Translations under genes and position numbers: made by a program
The notes under the pieces: model-generated
Told to the model about the DNA's origin: nothing
Database searches by the model: none
Seen by the model: only the letters and a program-made list of their open reading frames with translations
Shown here: positions 15,401 through 27,400 of the stretch, piece by piece
Layout of the letters: every line of letters begins with the position of its first letter
Position numbering within the stretch: position 1 is the stretch's first letter
Source: Serinus canaria
Taxonomy: Eukaryota; Chordata; Aves; Passeriformes; Fringillidae
Direction: 5' to 3'
DNA length: 64,000 nucleotides
Assembly: GCF_022539315.1 (NCBI RefSeq)
Contig: NC_066313.1
Coordinates: 65,351,934 to 65,415,933 of the forward strand

Positions 15401-18400
15401 GCAATGCATCTCCAAAACAGGAAAAACAACTTCTTAAATAGAGCTCAGTCATTGCCATGGAAAAGCAGAGCAGAGTTTTCACCACCACCTACACAGACAT
15501 CTGAGGTGGACATCTTCTCATCTACAAGGGAAACATGCTGCAAGGTCACCTAATGGAACAATCACTGGAAGAAAATAACAATGTAATATTCTGAGGCAAT
15601 ATTTAAATATTGTTTCAAATGTAATATTTAAGACACATGCATCACAAGTCAGTTTGGAGAATAATGGTTCTCTGCAGGACTACTTACCCTACACTTCTGA
15701 CCCAATACAGAAACCAAAACACATTTATCAGCTTGCATACAATAAAAAGTGAGCAGCTGTAAATTCAGTATAATGCCTCAAATATTTCAGCCTCTACTTA
15801 CACTCTAAGCTGTCTGAGGCAATACCCCAAGTACTCGAGAGTACAGAGCACTGATCATGTAAGGTTTTATCTCAGGTAACTGCAACTCAGTTTCACCCAT
15901 TCACTATTCTATCAGGTAATGCAAAGCATGAAGATGAGACAGCTACTTCAGGGGAAGAAAATGCAAAGAAAAGAAAGAAGAAATCTCAAAAAATTGGTCA
16001 GACTACAAACATTCTCATTGCTTGGTTTTAATTATCTAAATCTCTTCCCAGAACTGTTCTTTAAAATGCTCCCTAAAACAGATATTTAAAAAACCACAAT
16101 GTTACCACCCCATTTCTTGTGAACTCTTTACATAATACTTACCTGAATTATTTTGCACTTGAGTCCATGAAAGTCAAATGACTTGTGAATAAGTACTGTT
16201 GTTGCTCATGCCAAGACTTGTATTTTTCCCGTTTTTGCTTTCATTTCAATGTCTCTTCTTGATTGCTCTAAGTAGCAACTGAATAAATGCAACCTACTTC
16301 ACAATTTGGAGGTTGAGATGGTACAAAATCCCCCAGATCAAGTACAGAATTCAACTTCCCAGCACTTAAGCTGGCAGACCTATATATAAGACTACTACAT
16401 GAAGCATTCTTCCCATCTGAGAAGCAGAAAAACCAGTTTCTACCAGCTTACACCCCTCTATTGGTTCTCACTCCTGACATATATTTTTATTGTGAATAAT
16501 CACTTTCTGCTATTTTATTTAAAGAATATTCTCAAGTATTTTACTTCTTTCATGAGACACAAAGCAGTTTTACAAAAAGGAATATGTTCAAATTCAGTTT
16601 AAATTATCCTTGCACAGCAACACAATGAACAGAGAAATTGTGGGCTAGTCAAACCTACACTGAAGATTGCTCCATTTCTACAAATGCTGCTCTTGTGTTT
16701 ACATAAAAAAGCCTTGTTTAGCTTTATGTTGACCAGATTTTTTTTAATCCTTATCTGCAATTCTGTTCATTGCTGCACAACACACTTGTCAACAGTCAGG
16801 ATTATGTGGAGACCATTTCTATCCCAGACTTCTCTCCAGAGAAATATATTGACAATGCCATAAAAACATTCTGAAGGCACCTATAAATATTATGTTGATG
16901 CCAAAGTTCAGTACATTGTTGATTTCTTAAAGAAAGGAACTGTATAGGGGGCTGTAACTAAATGACCTTTATGGTCCCTTCCAACCCAAATCATTCTGTG
17001 ATTCAATAAAAAATCCTAAAAAACAAATGAAAACAAACAAACAAAACCACAAAAAATCCCATGCCATTCTATAAAACTCTTTGCATAAGCCCACCTGACT
17101 GCTACAATTCAAAAATCTTTCTAAAATGAATTCCAACTGAAACTGTCTCTGCTCTTGCACACTGAAGTTTGCCAGAACACCAAGAAAAGCTGCCTGCTGC
17201 ACCATGTGCAATCTCAAAGGTATGTGATAAAGAAGTGAGACTACAGAATTTTTCTCCTGTGCAATAGGAATTCCACACTTCATGAGTGCATAGTAACCAG
17301 GATTATTCTGGGAAATACACTGAAGTTTTAGTTGGGGTTCCTAACAGTCAGACAGTTTATAGTCTGCAGATTGCAAAGCACTGACATACTGTGCTAAATT
17401 CCAGCCTATCATACACTCACTCACATGAGAATGCCAAGAACATCTCACACTGATCCTATTGGGATAGATGGTAGTCCTCTCTGAGAAGAAGAACCAAAGG
17501 AAAAAAACCCAACAAACCAATGAAGAAACCCACAAGAGAAGACACACTGTAAAAAATCAGAACTTCCTCTCACTCCTAAACCTAATAGCATAACATACAT
17601 TTGCAAGTTTTGGCCACTGTCAGTTGGACATTATACTTCATTCTCCATTAGCCAGTTGAAGTGATGGATTACCTCAGTGACCCTTTTCACATCAGTATTA
17701 TTCACTCAGCACTTCTTTCTGACTGTATCTGCTGCCTTCCCTTCACAAACCCAACTAGATGTTACCGGTGTACTCTTGCTATTGCCATTTCCTCACCATG
17801 ACAGTTCAGGCCCACTTGCTCCCAGAAAGACCTGTAGCTACTGAGATCCCATTTTCACAAAAGTCTCCATACAAATTAAAGATCAAATGTATCAGAAATG
17901 TGTATACTGTAAAACTTTAGTAGAAATATGGTGGTCTTCTGGGAATTACCCCTTGAAGATCTCCCCACCCCAAGAGTTTAAAACTCCACTATAAGGAAAC
18001 ACAGCACATGGAATTGCCTGCATAACCAATTCCAAAAGCAGTATCTCAGAAATTCCAGTTTGGCATTAAAATACAGTTTTCATACAATACTCAACCCTTC
18101 ATTCCCCAAACCCAGAAAGCTGGGTATAATGTTGTCCATTGCCTGCAGAAACTGAGCTGGGAATTGGTTCAGCTTGGACCAACTCTGCTGTCTAAAGGGA
18201 ACACAGAAACAAAGCTGGACTGGAACCCAAACTGGAGGTAGTCTGTAAGAGATGGGTTTGGGGGGGGTTTGTGACTTTTCATACCTTTGCTTCTTCCCAA
18301 ATCCTCTTCAGCTGGAAGTTATTTGTTAATTGTCTCTAAACATCTCACAGTTAGTATCACCCACTTAACTTGGTGTTTCCCCTTCCTCATGCACAGGCAT

Positions 18401-21400
18401 CCCACATTAGTACTGTACACTTTTCACACTGCTCTTTTCTTATTTCCACATGCCAGTGATCATGGCAACACATGCTGGTTTGCATTCAGCAGAGAAAGCA
18501 TTAAATTGGCATAACACTCCTAAAATCCACTGCATTTCATGTGACAAACCAATGCAGCAGATTTGCAACACTGCAACAGAAACAGGTGACAGCTACTTGA
18601 TGTCAGCATAGAAGCCTCAAGTTTTAACAGGCTTTTTGATCCAAAAGCCTGTTTGCCCATTTGCATCACGGAAGTCTGTTAGAAATGCAGGAGCACAAGG
18701 CAGAGTGGGAGGGATGCCATGTGCTGCATTCCACTGGGAATCCTGCTTGCTGTTAAGCTAGTGGCACTGGAGAATTAGGCAGGAGACAACGCTCTCACCT
18801 CTTGGACAGGTCACTTTCTGAGTGCTGGTGCAACCTTCCTGAGCCCTGGTAAAAGGTTTTCAGGAAAGAAGGGGCAGAGAGAGAGGAGGGGAGACCAGGT
18901 GACGCAGATTCACTCTCACTGAGAGCGCGCCGAAGCCCGACCACAGGACTGTGCAGGCAACAAGAGAACACAGCAGATGGGTCAGCACGGATTCGGATAC
19001 AGCAACAAAACCACCAGATTAGAGACACTGGCCAAATACCTCATATCTGGGCTTACATTAACTTGGTTTCCCAGAACATAAAATGTACCACCACCTGCAT
19101 TCCTGGGCAGGTTCCCGGGGGATATTGATTTTGCTGTTAGAGCTGATTTCTATTAAAAAACTTTTCAGTGACATTGCAGAACAGGGAGGCCACCTTATTT
19201 CTTTAGCTTTATTTATTCCCAAAGCATATTCAAAAAAAGAATCTCTTAAACATTCAGAAAATATCCTTAGGAACCTTCTTCTAATAATATAAACCGCATT
19301 GTTCCTCCCTCTTCAGTTTTCTTTTACTTTTGTAAACAACACATTAGGAAGTAGAGATTATGTAAATGTAGTCCTTCTGGATAAATTTTTGAGAAGTAAT
19401 TAAATTAAGAAAGGTAGTCCTGCTCCACAGTTAAACATTACTTAGTAGCAGTGACAATTATTGGAGGGGACATAAAAATTAATTCAGTTTCTTTTGCTGA
19501 ACATTTATAACTAATCCTCAAAAGGAAAGAATGAAAAATCCCAGCCTAGAACCATGTTACAAACTATTTTGACTAAAAATCTGCTGATGCCACTTAATCA
19601 GAGACTTCTTACAAGTTGTTACAAAGTAATACAGTCAGCAAGTCCTTCACTTTGAACTGTCAGGGTTTCCTGTTTGCATACAACTCGGTCAGTGGGAAAA
19701 AAAGTTTATCAGTAAAAAACACATTATTTACCTCTCTAGAAACACAGTGTAAGAAAGGCTACTTTCTTACCCTTCACTCCCTTTCATTCTCTTAAAACAG
19801 AATAAAATTTGTTGCCCTTCTCTACTAGCTGGTGCAGCATTCACGCTGATATTTCAATGTAGACATCAAATAGGTGACAAATTACTATTTAAAGACAGTT
19901 TTAGAAAGAGCCCACAAACAACAAAATTACAGCCAAGCACTGAAACAGACAATAGGATGGAGAATGTGATCCTCCAACAGCAAAAAAATTCAGCTCATCT
20001 GGACCTGAGTTTTGTAAAAGGTTTGGAGTTTGTCATGTCACTTACTGCAGGTACCCAGCAGAGAGGAGAAAAAGAAGGCACAACCAAAGAGGCCCACAAT
20101 GAACTGTGGGGACATCTTCTGCTGAGTGAAGAACTCCTGAAGGAACAGTGTTCCATATCTTAATAGCTGGAGAGTTTCCAAAAAGGAAGCAGAAAGAAGT
20201 TACAGAGGGAAGCTCTGGAGAAAGGCAAATAGGGAAATCACATGCCTCAGAGTTCAGTGGATGTGTTTAATCCTTGTGTCCTTTTGCAAGACTCCTCACC
20301 AGTTTTAATGCTGGACATTGTCTCTATGAGATTTGACTAACACGGCTGAAGACGTTTGAAGCTGTTAGTGCCTTTTTCATCCTGGCATAAAAGTTTCAGG
20401 CTGCCATCTCTGCCACTTAAGGCACTGAGAGCCTCTTTTCCAAAAGGTCTGACTAACAAGACTGCCAAAAAGGCTCAAATAAATAAATAAACAGATTGGT
20501 GCGGGCATCTGGCTGAATCACCAATTTGATGGATGGATGCCTGCCCTCAACCACTAATTCAGGGACTATTAAGTTACTGCAAAGTACCAGACTACACAGA
20601 GGCAGAGAAGACAGGCTGAAAATAAACAAACGAACAAACCAACGCTGGAGAAGCGCAGAAACCCACCTGAACTAAGCTCCTGACGTACTTGGCCAGAAGC
20701 AGGGCTGCTGCAGCCCCCCCAGGGGGGGCAGGGGGCCGCGGGCGGTGGCACGGCTGCCCTGACTCACTCACCTGGCCGCCTCCACGCCGTTCTGCCGCAG
20801 CAGCGGGGAGCGGGCGCTCTGGGACCTGCCGTTCTGGAAGGTGATCCTGCGTCTGGCACTGCTGGGCGGGTGGCTGAAGGTGTGAGCGCGCCTCCTGAAC
20901 TGAGGCGAGGCCGAGCCTTCCTCGGGAAACGTCTGCCAGGCCGAGGACACGGGGGACGCTGGAGGAGTAGCTGGCGGGGAATCGCCCGGAGAAGTGTCCT
21001 GAAAGGAAGTGCTGGCGGAGTAAGGCCTGGGGCTCTGTGCCCTATGAGAGCCCTCACTTAACCCACAGGCAGCCAGCACCGGGGCACCAAAGCCTCTCCC
21101 CCTTCTGGGTCATGGCCTATTGTATGCTAATTATCACCCAAACCAGACATCCTTTGAGAGCTCACTGCAAACCAGCAGCGTCCTTCTTCCAAAAAGCGAA
21201 AGCGGAGGGAGGAATACAACCGTATATACGCAACACAAACAACATGCTAATTACTCCAGGCATCCTCTCACAGGGACTGGCATTCCAGCTACCAGACTTC
21301 TGTCTCTTGCAGGAAAACACAGGAATGGAAAAGGCTAGGGAAACTGCTTTTAGCTAGTTTCCTCGACATATCGCGAGCATACTTCCTGTATCGTCACAGC

Positions 21401-24400
21401 GACATCCTGGAAGAGAGACTGTTATTACACAGCCAGTTCATGAGTAACTGTAGCAGGAAAACCAAAACAGAATCTTCACCTCCTGGGAACACCAGCAACC
21501 AACCCACATGTGAGGTAAAACTTCAAAAACAGGAAATAAAAAGAAAGTGAACGGAGTTCCGCCCTCTTGCTACCATACAGCATCCCCAACAGCTGGGCTC
21601 AGGTCAAAAATTCTTACTTCCCTAAAGCAACTATTACTTACAGAAAGGATTCTTCACCTTCAGAGCACTTCCTTTTGTTGAGACATGACCTGACTTAATT
21701 ACTTCACTAAAACAAGGCAGAAACCAGAAATTCCTTGCTTTTTGTAAAAGCAAGGGAAGTGTAGGAAAAAAGGACTGGCAATCAGATTAAAGCTGAAGCT
21801 TTGAGTCAACATAAACCCCAGCTTTCTTACACCCTCTGCCTCCCAGTGGAAACATCTTTGAGTTTTGTAAGTTGATGTGCTTTGTTCTACTTCCTTCAAA
21901 TGAAAGCAGAGTGGTGTATTTACGCTCCACTGCGAGCTGTGTACGAGTCTGAGCTGAGCTCCTTACGTACTCTGTCAGAAGCCAGGCTGCTGCAGCGCTC
22001 AAAGCTGTCCACGCTTCCCAGGCGGCCTCGCATCCTGTAGGCTCCCTGGGAGAAAAATGCAAGAAAGTTAATCTGGTCTTCTTCCTCTTTTTCTGAAGCT
22101 TAGGCAACACCTAAGCTTCAGAAAAATTCACCTGCACAGGAGAATACAAAATAGATCAGGCATGTGACATGTCTGACATAAGACTAAAGATCATGGGTCA
22201 AGCACTGGACTTGACAAAAAGTGACATCTTTAGCTGGCCAATGTGCATCTTCTCCCACATTTCTCCCAGGAGTTTTAACCCTGCACTCCATTGTTTGAGG
22301 CAGGTGAGTATTTCCTGACACTTCTGAGGCAAAATCGCTAAGTTGGCTTAAACAGCTGAGTTCAAAAACTCCAGATTTCAGTACTGTGAAGCTTTGCTCC
22401 TGATGGATGCCTCTGATACTCTACAGTCCCATGAGATACAGTTTTATCAATATCTAAACATTTCAGACAAATTAAGCCCACACAGGCAAAAGGAGTAAAA
22501 GTACTAAAACTGGGGAGAAATCCTCTCTTGACAGCAAATCCAGCCAAATAGCACCAGAAAAGACTTTTCATTTATAATGCAGATAAACCTGATGCAAATT
22601 TGCTAGAAATTTATGCTAAAAAAATCTTTGCTGAATTTTTAACAGTCCTTTAGTTTCACAAGAAAAGGCAATAGATCCACAGCACTTTTAACTAGCTTTC
22701 ACTAATGTTAACTTCCTGGTTAGGTTTGCTGTTGGACACTTCTGACTGCTGAAGCAAGCTGCTTTCAGTACTTTATCAGGAGAAAAATAGCCTAGGTTTT
22801 AGGAGAACTTCAGACAGAATTCCTCTTGGTATGCTTGCAGCTCCAGGGGAAGTTTTGTCAATATCACCAGAATTTATTTAGCCTACTTTTTCCCAGTAAG
22901 AGTTATTTTCAAGACTTAGAGTGCCCTTTAAGTACATTACCCCACTTAAGTGCAAAACCAATAAATACTCTGCCTGAAGCATCTCTTCACTGAATCTCCC
23001 AAAAAAACAAGAGCAAAGTATAAGTTAGAAGTTTCTCACTACTTTTGAAAATGCACACTTCTGGCACTGTAAGAAGGAGTTTTGGTTAAGAAAGAACAAC
23101 AACAGACGAGGTTAGTGCAGCATGGAGTGGATGAAATCTGTCAAGAGGTCAAAGAAAGGTTATATTTATTTCTCTGAGGTACCTCATTAGGAAGCCTGTT
23201 TTTGGTTCAAGCCTCACAAAAACAAGATCAGTCCAGCAAAACAAACAAGGGAAGAAGTGACATTCCTCTGGGACTATGTGAAGCCAGGGCACAGAAACCA
23301 ACAAGTTTCCGAAGGCAAGTAGTGAGTGGCTTAAAATGTCACTTGATGCTATTTACCTAGCTAAGAAGCCATCCACTTAAATCATTCCTAGTTACTGATA
23401 CTACATACCTCTTTCTTTCTAAGACTGAGGCTGTCTAAGACTCTCCCCAACTTACACTGACTTCTAACTTTTATTTCAAAAATTTTATCTATAAAAAGAT
23501 GCTGAATGCCACTTTAAAAAATTTCATTTAAGTTCTTTCTTGGTCTCTCTGTTACTAAATGTACTTTTAAATAAAGATGGCAACTTATGCATAATTAGGT
23601 ATATTGAATCAATACCATCTGCACCTGTCTTAAGGAGGGGAAAACTCACTACAGCAATAAATATTTAGTGCTTAAATACCTTTAAGAATTAACCATGACC
23701 TGTGAGGCTTGTTATAATAGCCTGATGAAGAATAAGAACTACTGAAACAGTCACTGTGTATCACATGTATGCACATAACACACAGCACACCTGCACACAG
23801 ACACTATATACCTGCTTTAAACAAATAATTAGCGTTTGAGCTGCACTCCAAGTAATTTTTCTTGGTCTTCTCCTGTGTAACCTTTAGGTGGATCTGCAAG
23901 GATGAACCCCTATGTGTATCAAGACTCACTGCAACATACTGCTGTTCCTGATCTATTGTACTGTCAAGGTAAAGATGAGATGACCTTTCTCACAATCACA
24001 CATCCACTTCATAAGCAGCAAACTTTAAATGGCCCTAATTTAGGTATCCCCTTCTCTTGTATTCAATCATGGGCTGTGGTAGAGCCTTCTATTATAATAT
24101 GCAGCACGTCTCAGTGGCCCTGGTGAGAAAAAGCATCCTATACTAAAAACCACCTAACATCTATTTATAAGAAACTTCCCTTGAGAGATTTTTCAATTTA
24201 AGCAGTGTATTCCATCCAAATGACTTCCCCTTGACATGACTGGAGTGCCAGCATGGCTGTAAAAGCTTTATTTCAGTGCTGACTTCTTTCACAGCCACCA
24301 CAGGCTTAGTGACCCACCACTAGAGTTAGATCACTTGCCAGTCACATGTCCCTTAGATGTGGAAAGAAACCAGACACATCAAATGCACAGTTGTAGATGT

Positions 24401-27400
24401 CACCATTTGATGATATTCCAAACTGCTGAAATTTTTTAAATTTTCTGATTGCCATCACTCTTTTGCTCTCTTTTACATACAGTCACCTTTCTCTCTCTCC
24501 ATATTCAGACCAAGTTCCTAGTTTGTAAAATCTGCTGCACAAGAGAGGTCAAATTTGGCCAGGAGAGTTTAATGCTAGTTTCAGTCTTAGATCAAATTGA
24601 CACCTACCTGCAAGTTCTAAGGATTCTCTCTGGCTAAGAGTATTTTGTTTCCTGCACAGGAAACATCCATGGCATCCAACATTTGTAGGTTACTTCATGA
24701 CATGTCCATGCAGACTGCAGGACAAGTGCAATTTAGTGCTTTTGAAGTTACTAGTAGAAGGAACTTAAGGTCACTGGTCCAAATTATCCTGTACTCAGCT
24801 CATCACATTTCCTCTGTAATGACACACAGGCACACAGCCTTCTTCAGGTACTTCTCTATATGGCTCTTCTCTGACTCACCCTTCTGAGCAGAAGACACTA
24901 AGCAAAATTTACCATTCAGACTTCTTTACCAAAAGACTACTTAATGTAAGAGAGTCTCAGTGATTATCTGTAATTTCACATCATATCTGGCTAGGAACAT
25001 TAAAATTAATATCAACTCACTTTTAAGACTATTGCTTTTTTTTTCCTCCTGCAAAAAGAACTTTGTTACTAGTTTCTAAAGATTCTTAGTGCCTAATATG
25101 AGCAATTTTAGCTATGAGCTGGAAGGTATTGCTTCTTTGAATTCCCATATATTTAGGCACATTTATTTACACTTTGCAAAACCAGTAACATGTCTCTTTA
25201 TGGGATCATGAAACCATCCTGACTGAATTCTATTCTAAAGCAACACATGCAACAATACTCAGCTAGCTCACTTGCCACCTACAATGAATGTTCATTATTC
25301 AGAAATTTGTCCTTTTTTCCCCTCAATATGTGTTCATTATTCAGAAATTTGTCCTTTTTTCCCCACAATATGTGTGGCCTTACAGTAAACTTTCTTAAAG
25401 TTAAATTACAATCAACTCAGCTGTAACTCTCAGATTTCACAACAGGGATATTGCTTCATTAAGCATTTATCATATTGAGGACAAAACAAAGAAAAATCTG
25501 ATAGGTCTCTACTGTCAAGGATATCTGGGACAGCTTATGATAATGGGTTGTTAAACTTACCCTTGAGAAGATATTTTCCAGAGAGCTAGTCAAGGATTTC
25601 TTTGCCTTGTTTTTCAGAATGTCAAGTTTAAACCGGCCACCACTGGTGGTGCTTTCTGGAATTCCACTGTTAGAAATGACCTGTTGAAATGAGCAAGGAC
25701 ACCATTCAGCTTTGGCAGCTCTTTTTTTAATTGTGAAGTCTATTTCCAAAGACCAGAGCTGAACCAGGTTACATAAGAAACAAAATACCCTTGGCCTTAT
25801 GAAAAAACTCACCACAAACACACTACCCTCCTTCCAAAAAGAAAAATCCCAAACAAAAACCAAAACAGTCTCCCAAACAAACAAACAAACCAACCCACAG
25901 TTAAAGGCACATTCCATCTGAAAGACTATATTGTAAAAGCTATCAATTTAACAACACTCTTGCCCATTTCCTTTGCAAGGTAAGTTCATAGTTTAAACTA
26001 AAACCAATGCCCTCTTCATTCCTATTCTTCCTAGATATTATTGCTTGGGCATGCAAGAGGGAAAGAAAAAGAAGAGTTATCCTCACACTATAAGGAAATA
26101 CAGAAAAATTAATTGGTTGTCTTTCTTCCTGTTGTGTCCCCTCAACCTATAAAACTCAGGCAAGTCACTATAAATTATATCAATTTTTTTTTTCTGTATA
26201 GTCCTTTTTTAATTATAATACCCAGCTTCAAGTACTCCTGAAGAAATCGAACAGTGGTCCTACAAGTAATTAAAACAGCATATTAATAGTCTGGAAAGGG
26301 GAAGAGGAATAATTAAAAACATTAAAGTAATAAAAAAAAAATCAAATAATAAAACCAAGCTTTACCGACTGCGCTTCACCAATGTGGATGTGCGTTTTCT
26401 GCTTAGTCTCACAGAGCTGACGGAGATGTAAGATCACAAGTTCATTTTCCTCCTGGTCATTTTCAGGCTTCATTTTCTGTCAGTAACAGCAAAGAAAGGA
26501 GTTTGTCTTTCAAGTCATGATTTGCTTATTTTTTCTTCCTATGTAGGCATTCCTTGATATTAATATACTGATACACCAAACACCAGAGTGCACTGTTATT
26601 GTGTCAAATTGCAATTCTGTGTGCCTTCACACTCCTGGGCAAGATAGAACAAAAACTGAAAAATGTTGCAGTCTGTAGAGAGAAGAGAGCCTTATGCCCA
26701 TACATTTTGTTTTCTAAGCCTGTTACTATATAGCTCTTTAAGTGGCATAAGGAAACCAAGAGCCTAGATTCTTCAGGAATCCAGGGAGGAGCACAGCCTT
26801 TGGAAGCCTAAATCATTGTATACTTCATCCACTAGAGTACATCAGCTTACATCAGAATGCTGTGTCAAAATAAGTCCAAAAAGACAAATTCTGAAAATGC
26901 CAGACACGTTCCTGATACCTGCATGTCCCTCCTGCTCTCAGCCTACTCCCACATCACTTTCAAGCAGGGAAATTTGTTTACAGGTGAAAAACTAAGCTCA
27001 GAACAAAAGATATCGTCTACATAAGAACACAGAGTATCTCAGCAAATTTGGGAAACAAAACTTTTCTAACAGAGGTGCATCACACATGCGTTTAAATTGG
27101 AGCATGCTATTGCAGTATGATTTTTGGTGGAAAAATAATTCTAGATCAACTATACAACAAACCAAACAAATCAAAAGCAAAAATATCTAGTCCATTTTAC
27201 CATGGTCTTTTTCAAATTAGGAAGAACAGCTTCTAAGGTACTACCTGAACACGCTCAAAAATATCTGCTTGCTCATTGTCAGTCAGCGATGACAGATGTC
27301 TCTGAATTACAAGTTTGGCTCTTGGTGGATAGAGTCCTAGGAAAAAATGGACCATGAAAGAATCTCAAATGAACTCAAAACATTCTTTGACCAAAATGAC

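Larger units (their letters stand above)
22046..25560 (-). other. TBC1D4 intron (3515 bp)
   Basis: An intron upstream of the S588 exon. It contains a perfect 17-bp inverted repeat at 22088-22126, close to the 3' splice site, and a 42-bp tandem duplication at 25291-25374 close to the 5' splice site. Confidence 0.85.

Noticed and set aside
21787..22110. Alternative frame through the S588 exon ([10 protein letters not shown])
   Set aside because: It needs a different phase at the upstream junction. The phase-0 junction AGG|GGA gives [15 protein letters not shown], which matches the family.
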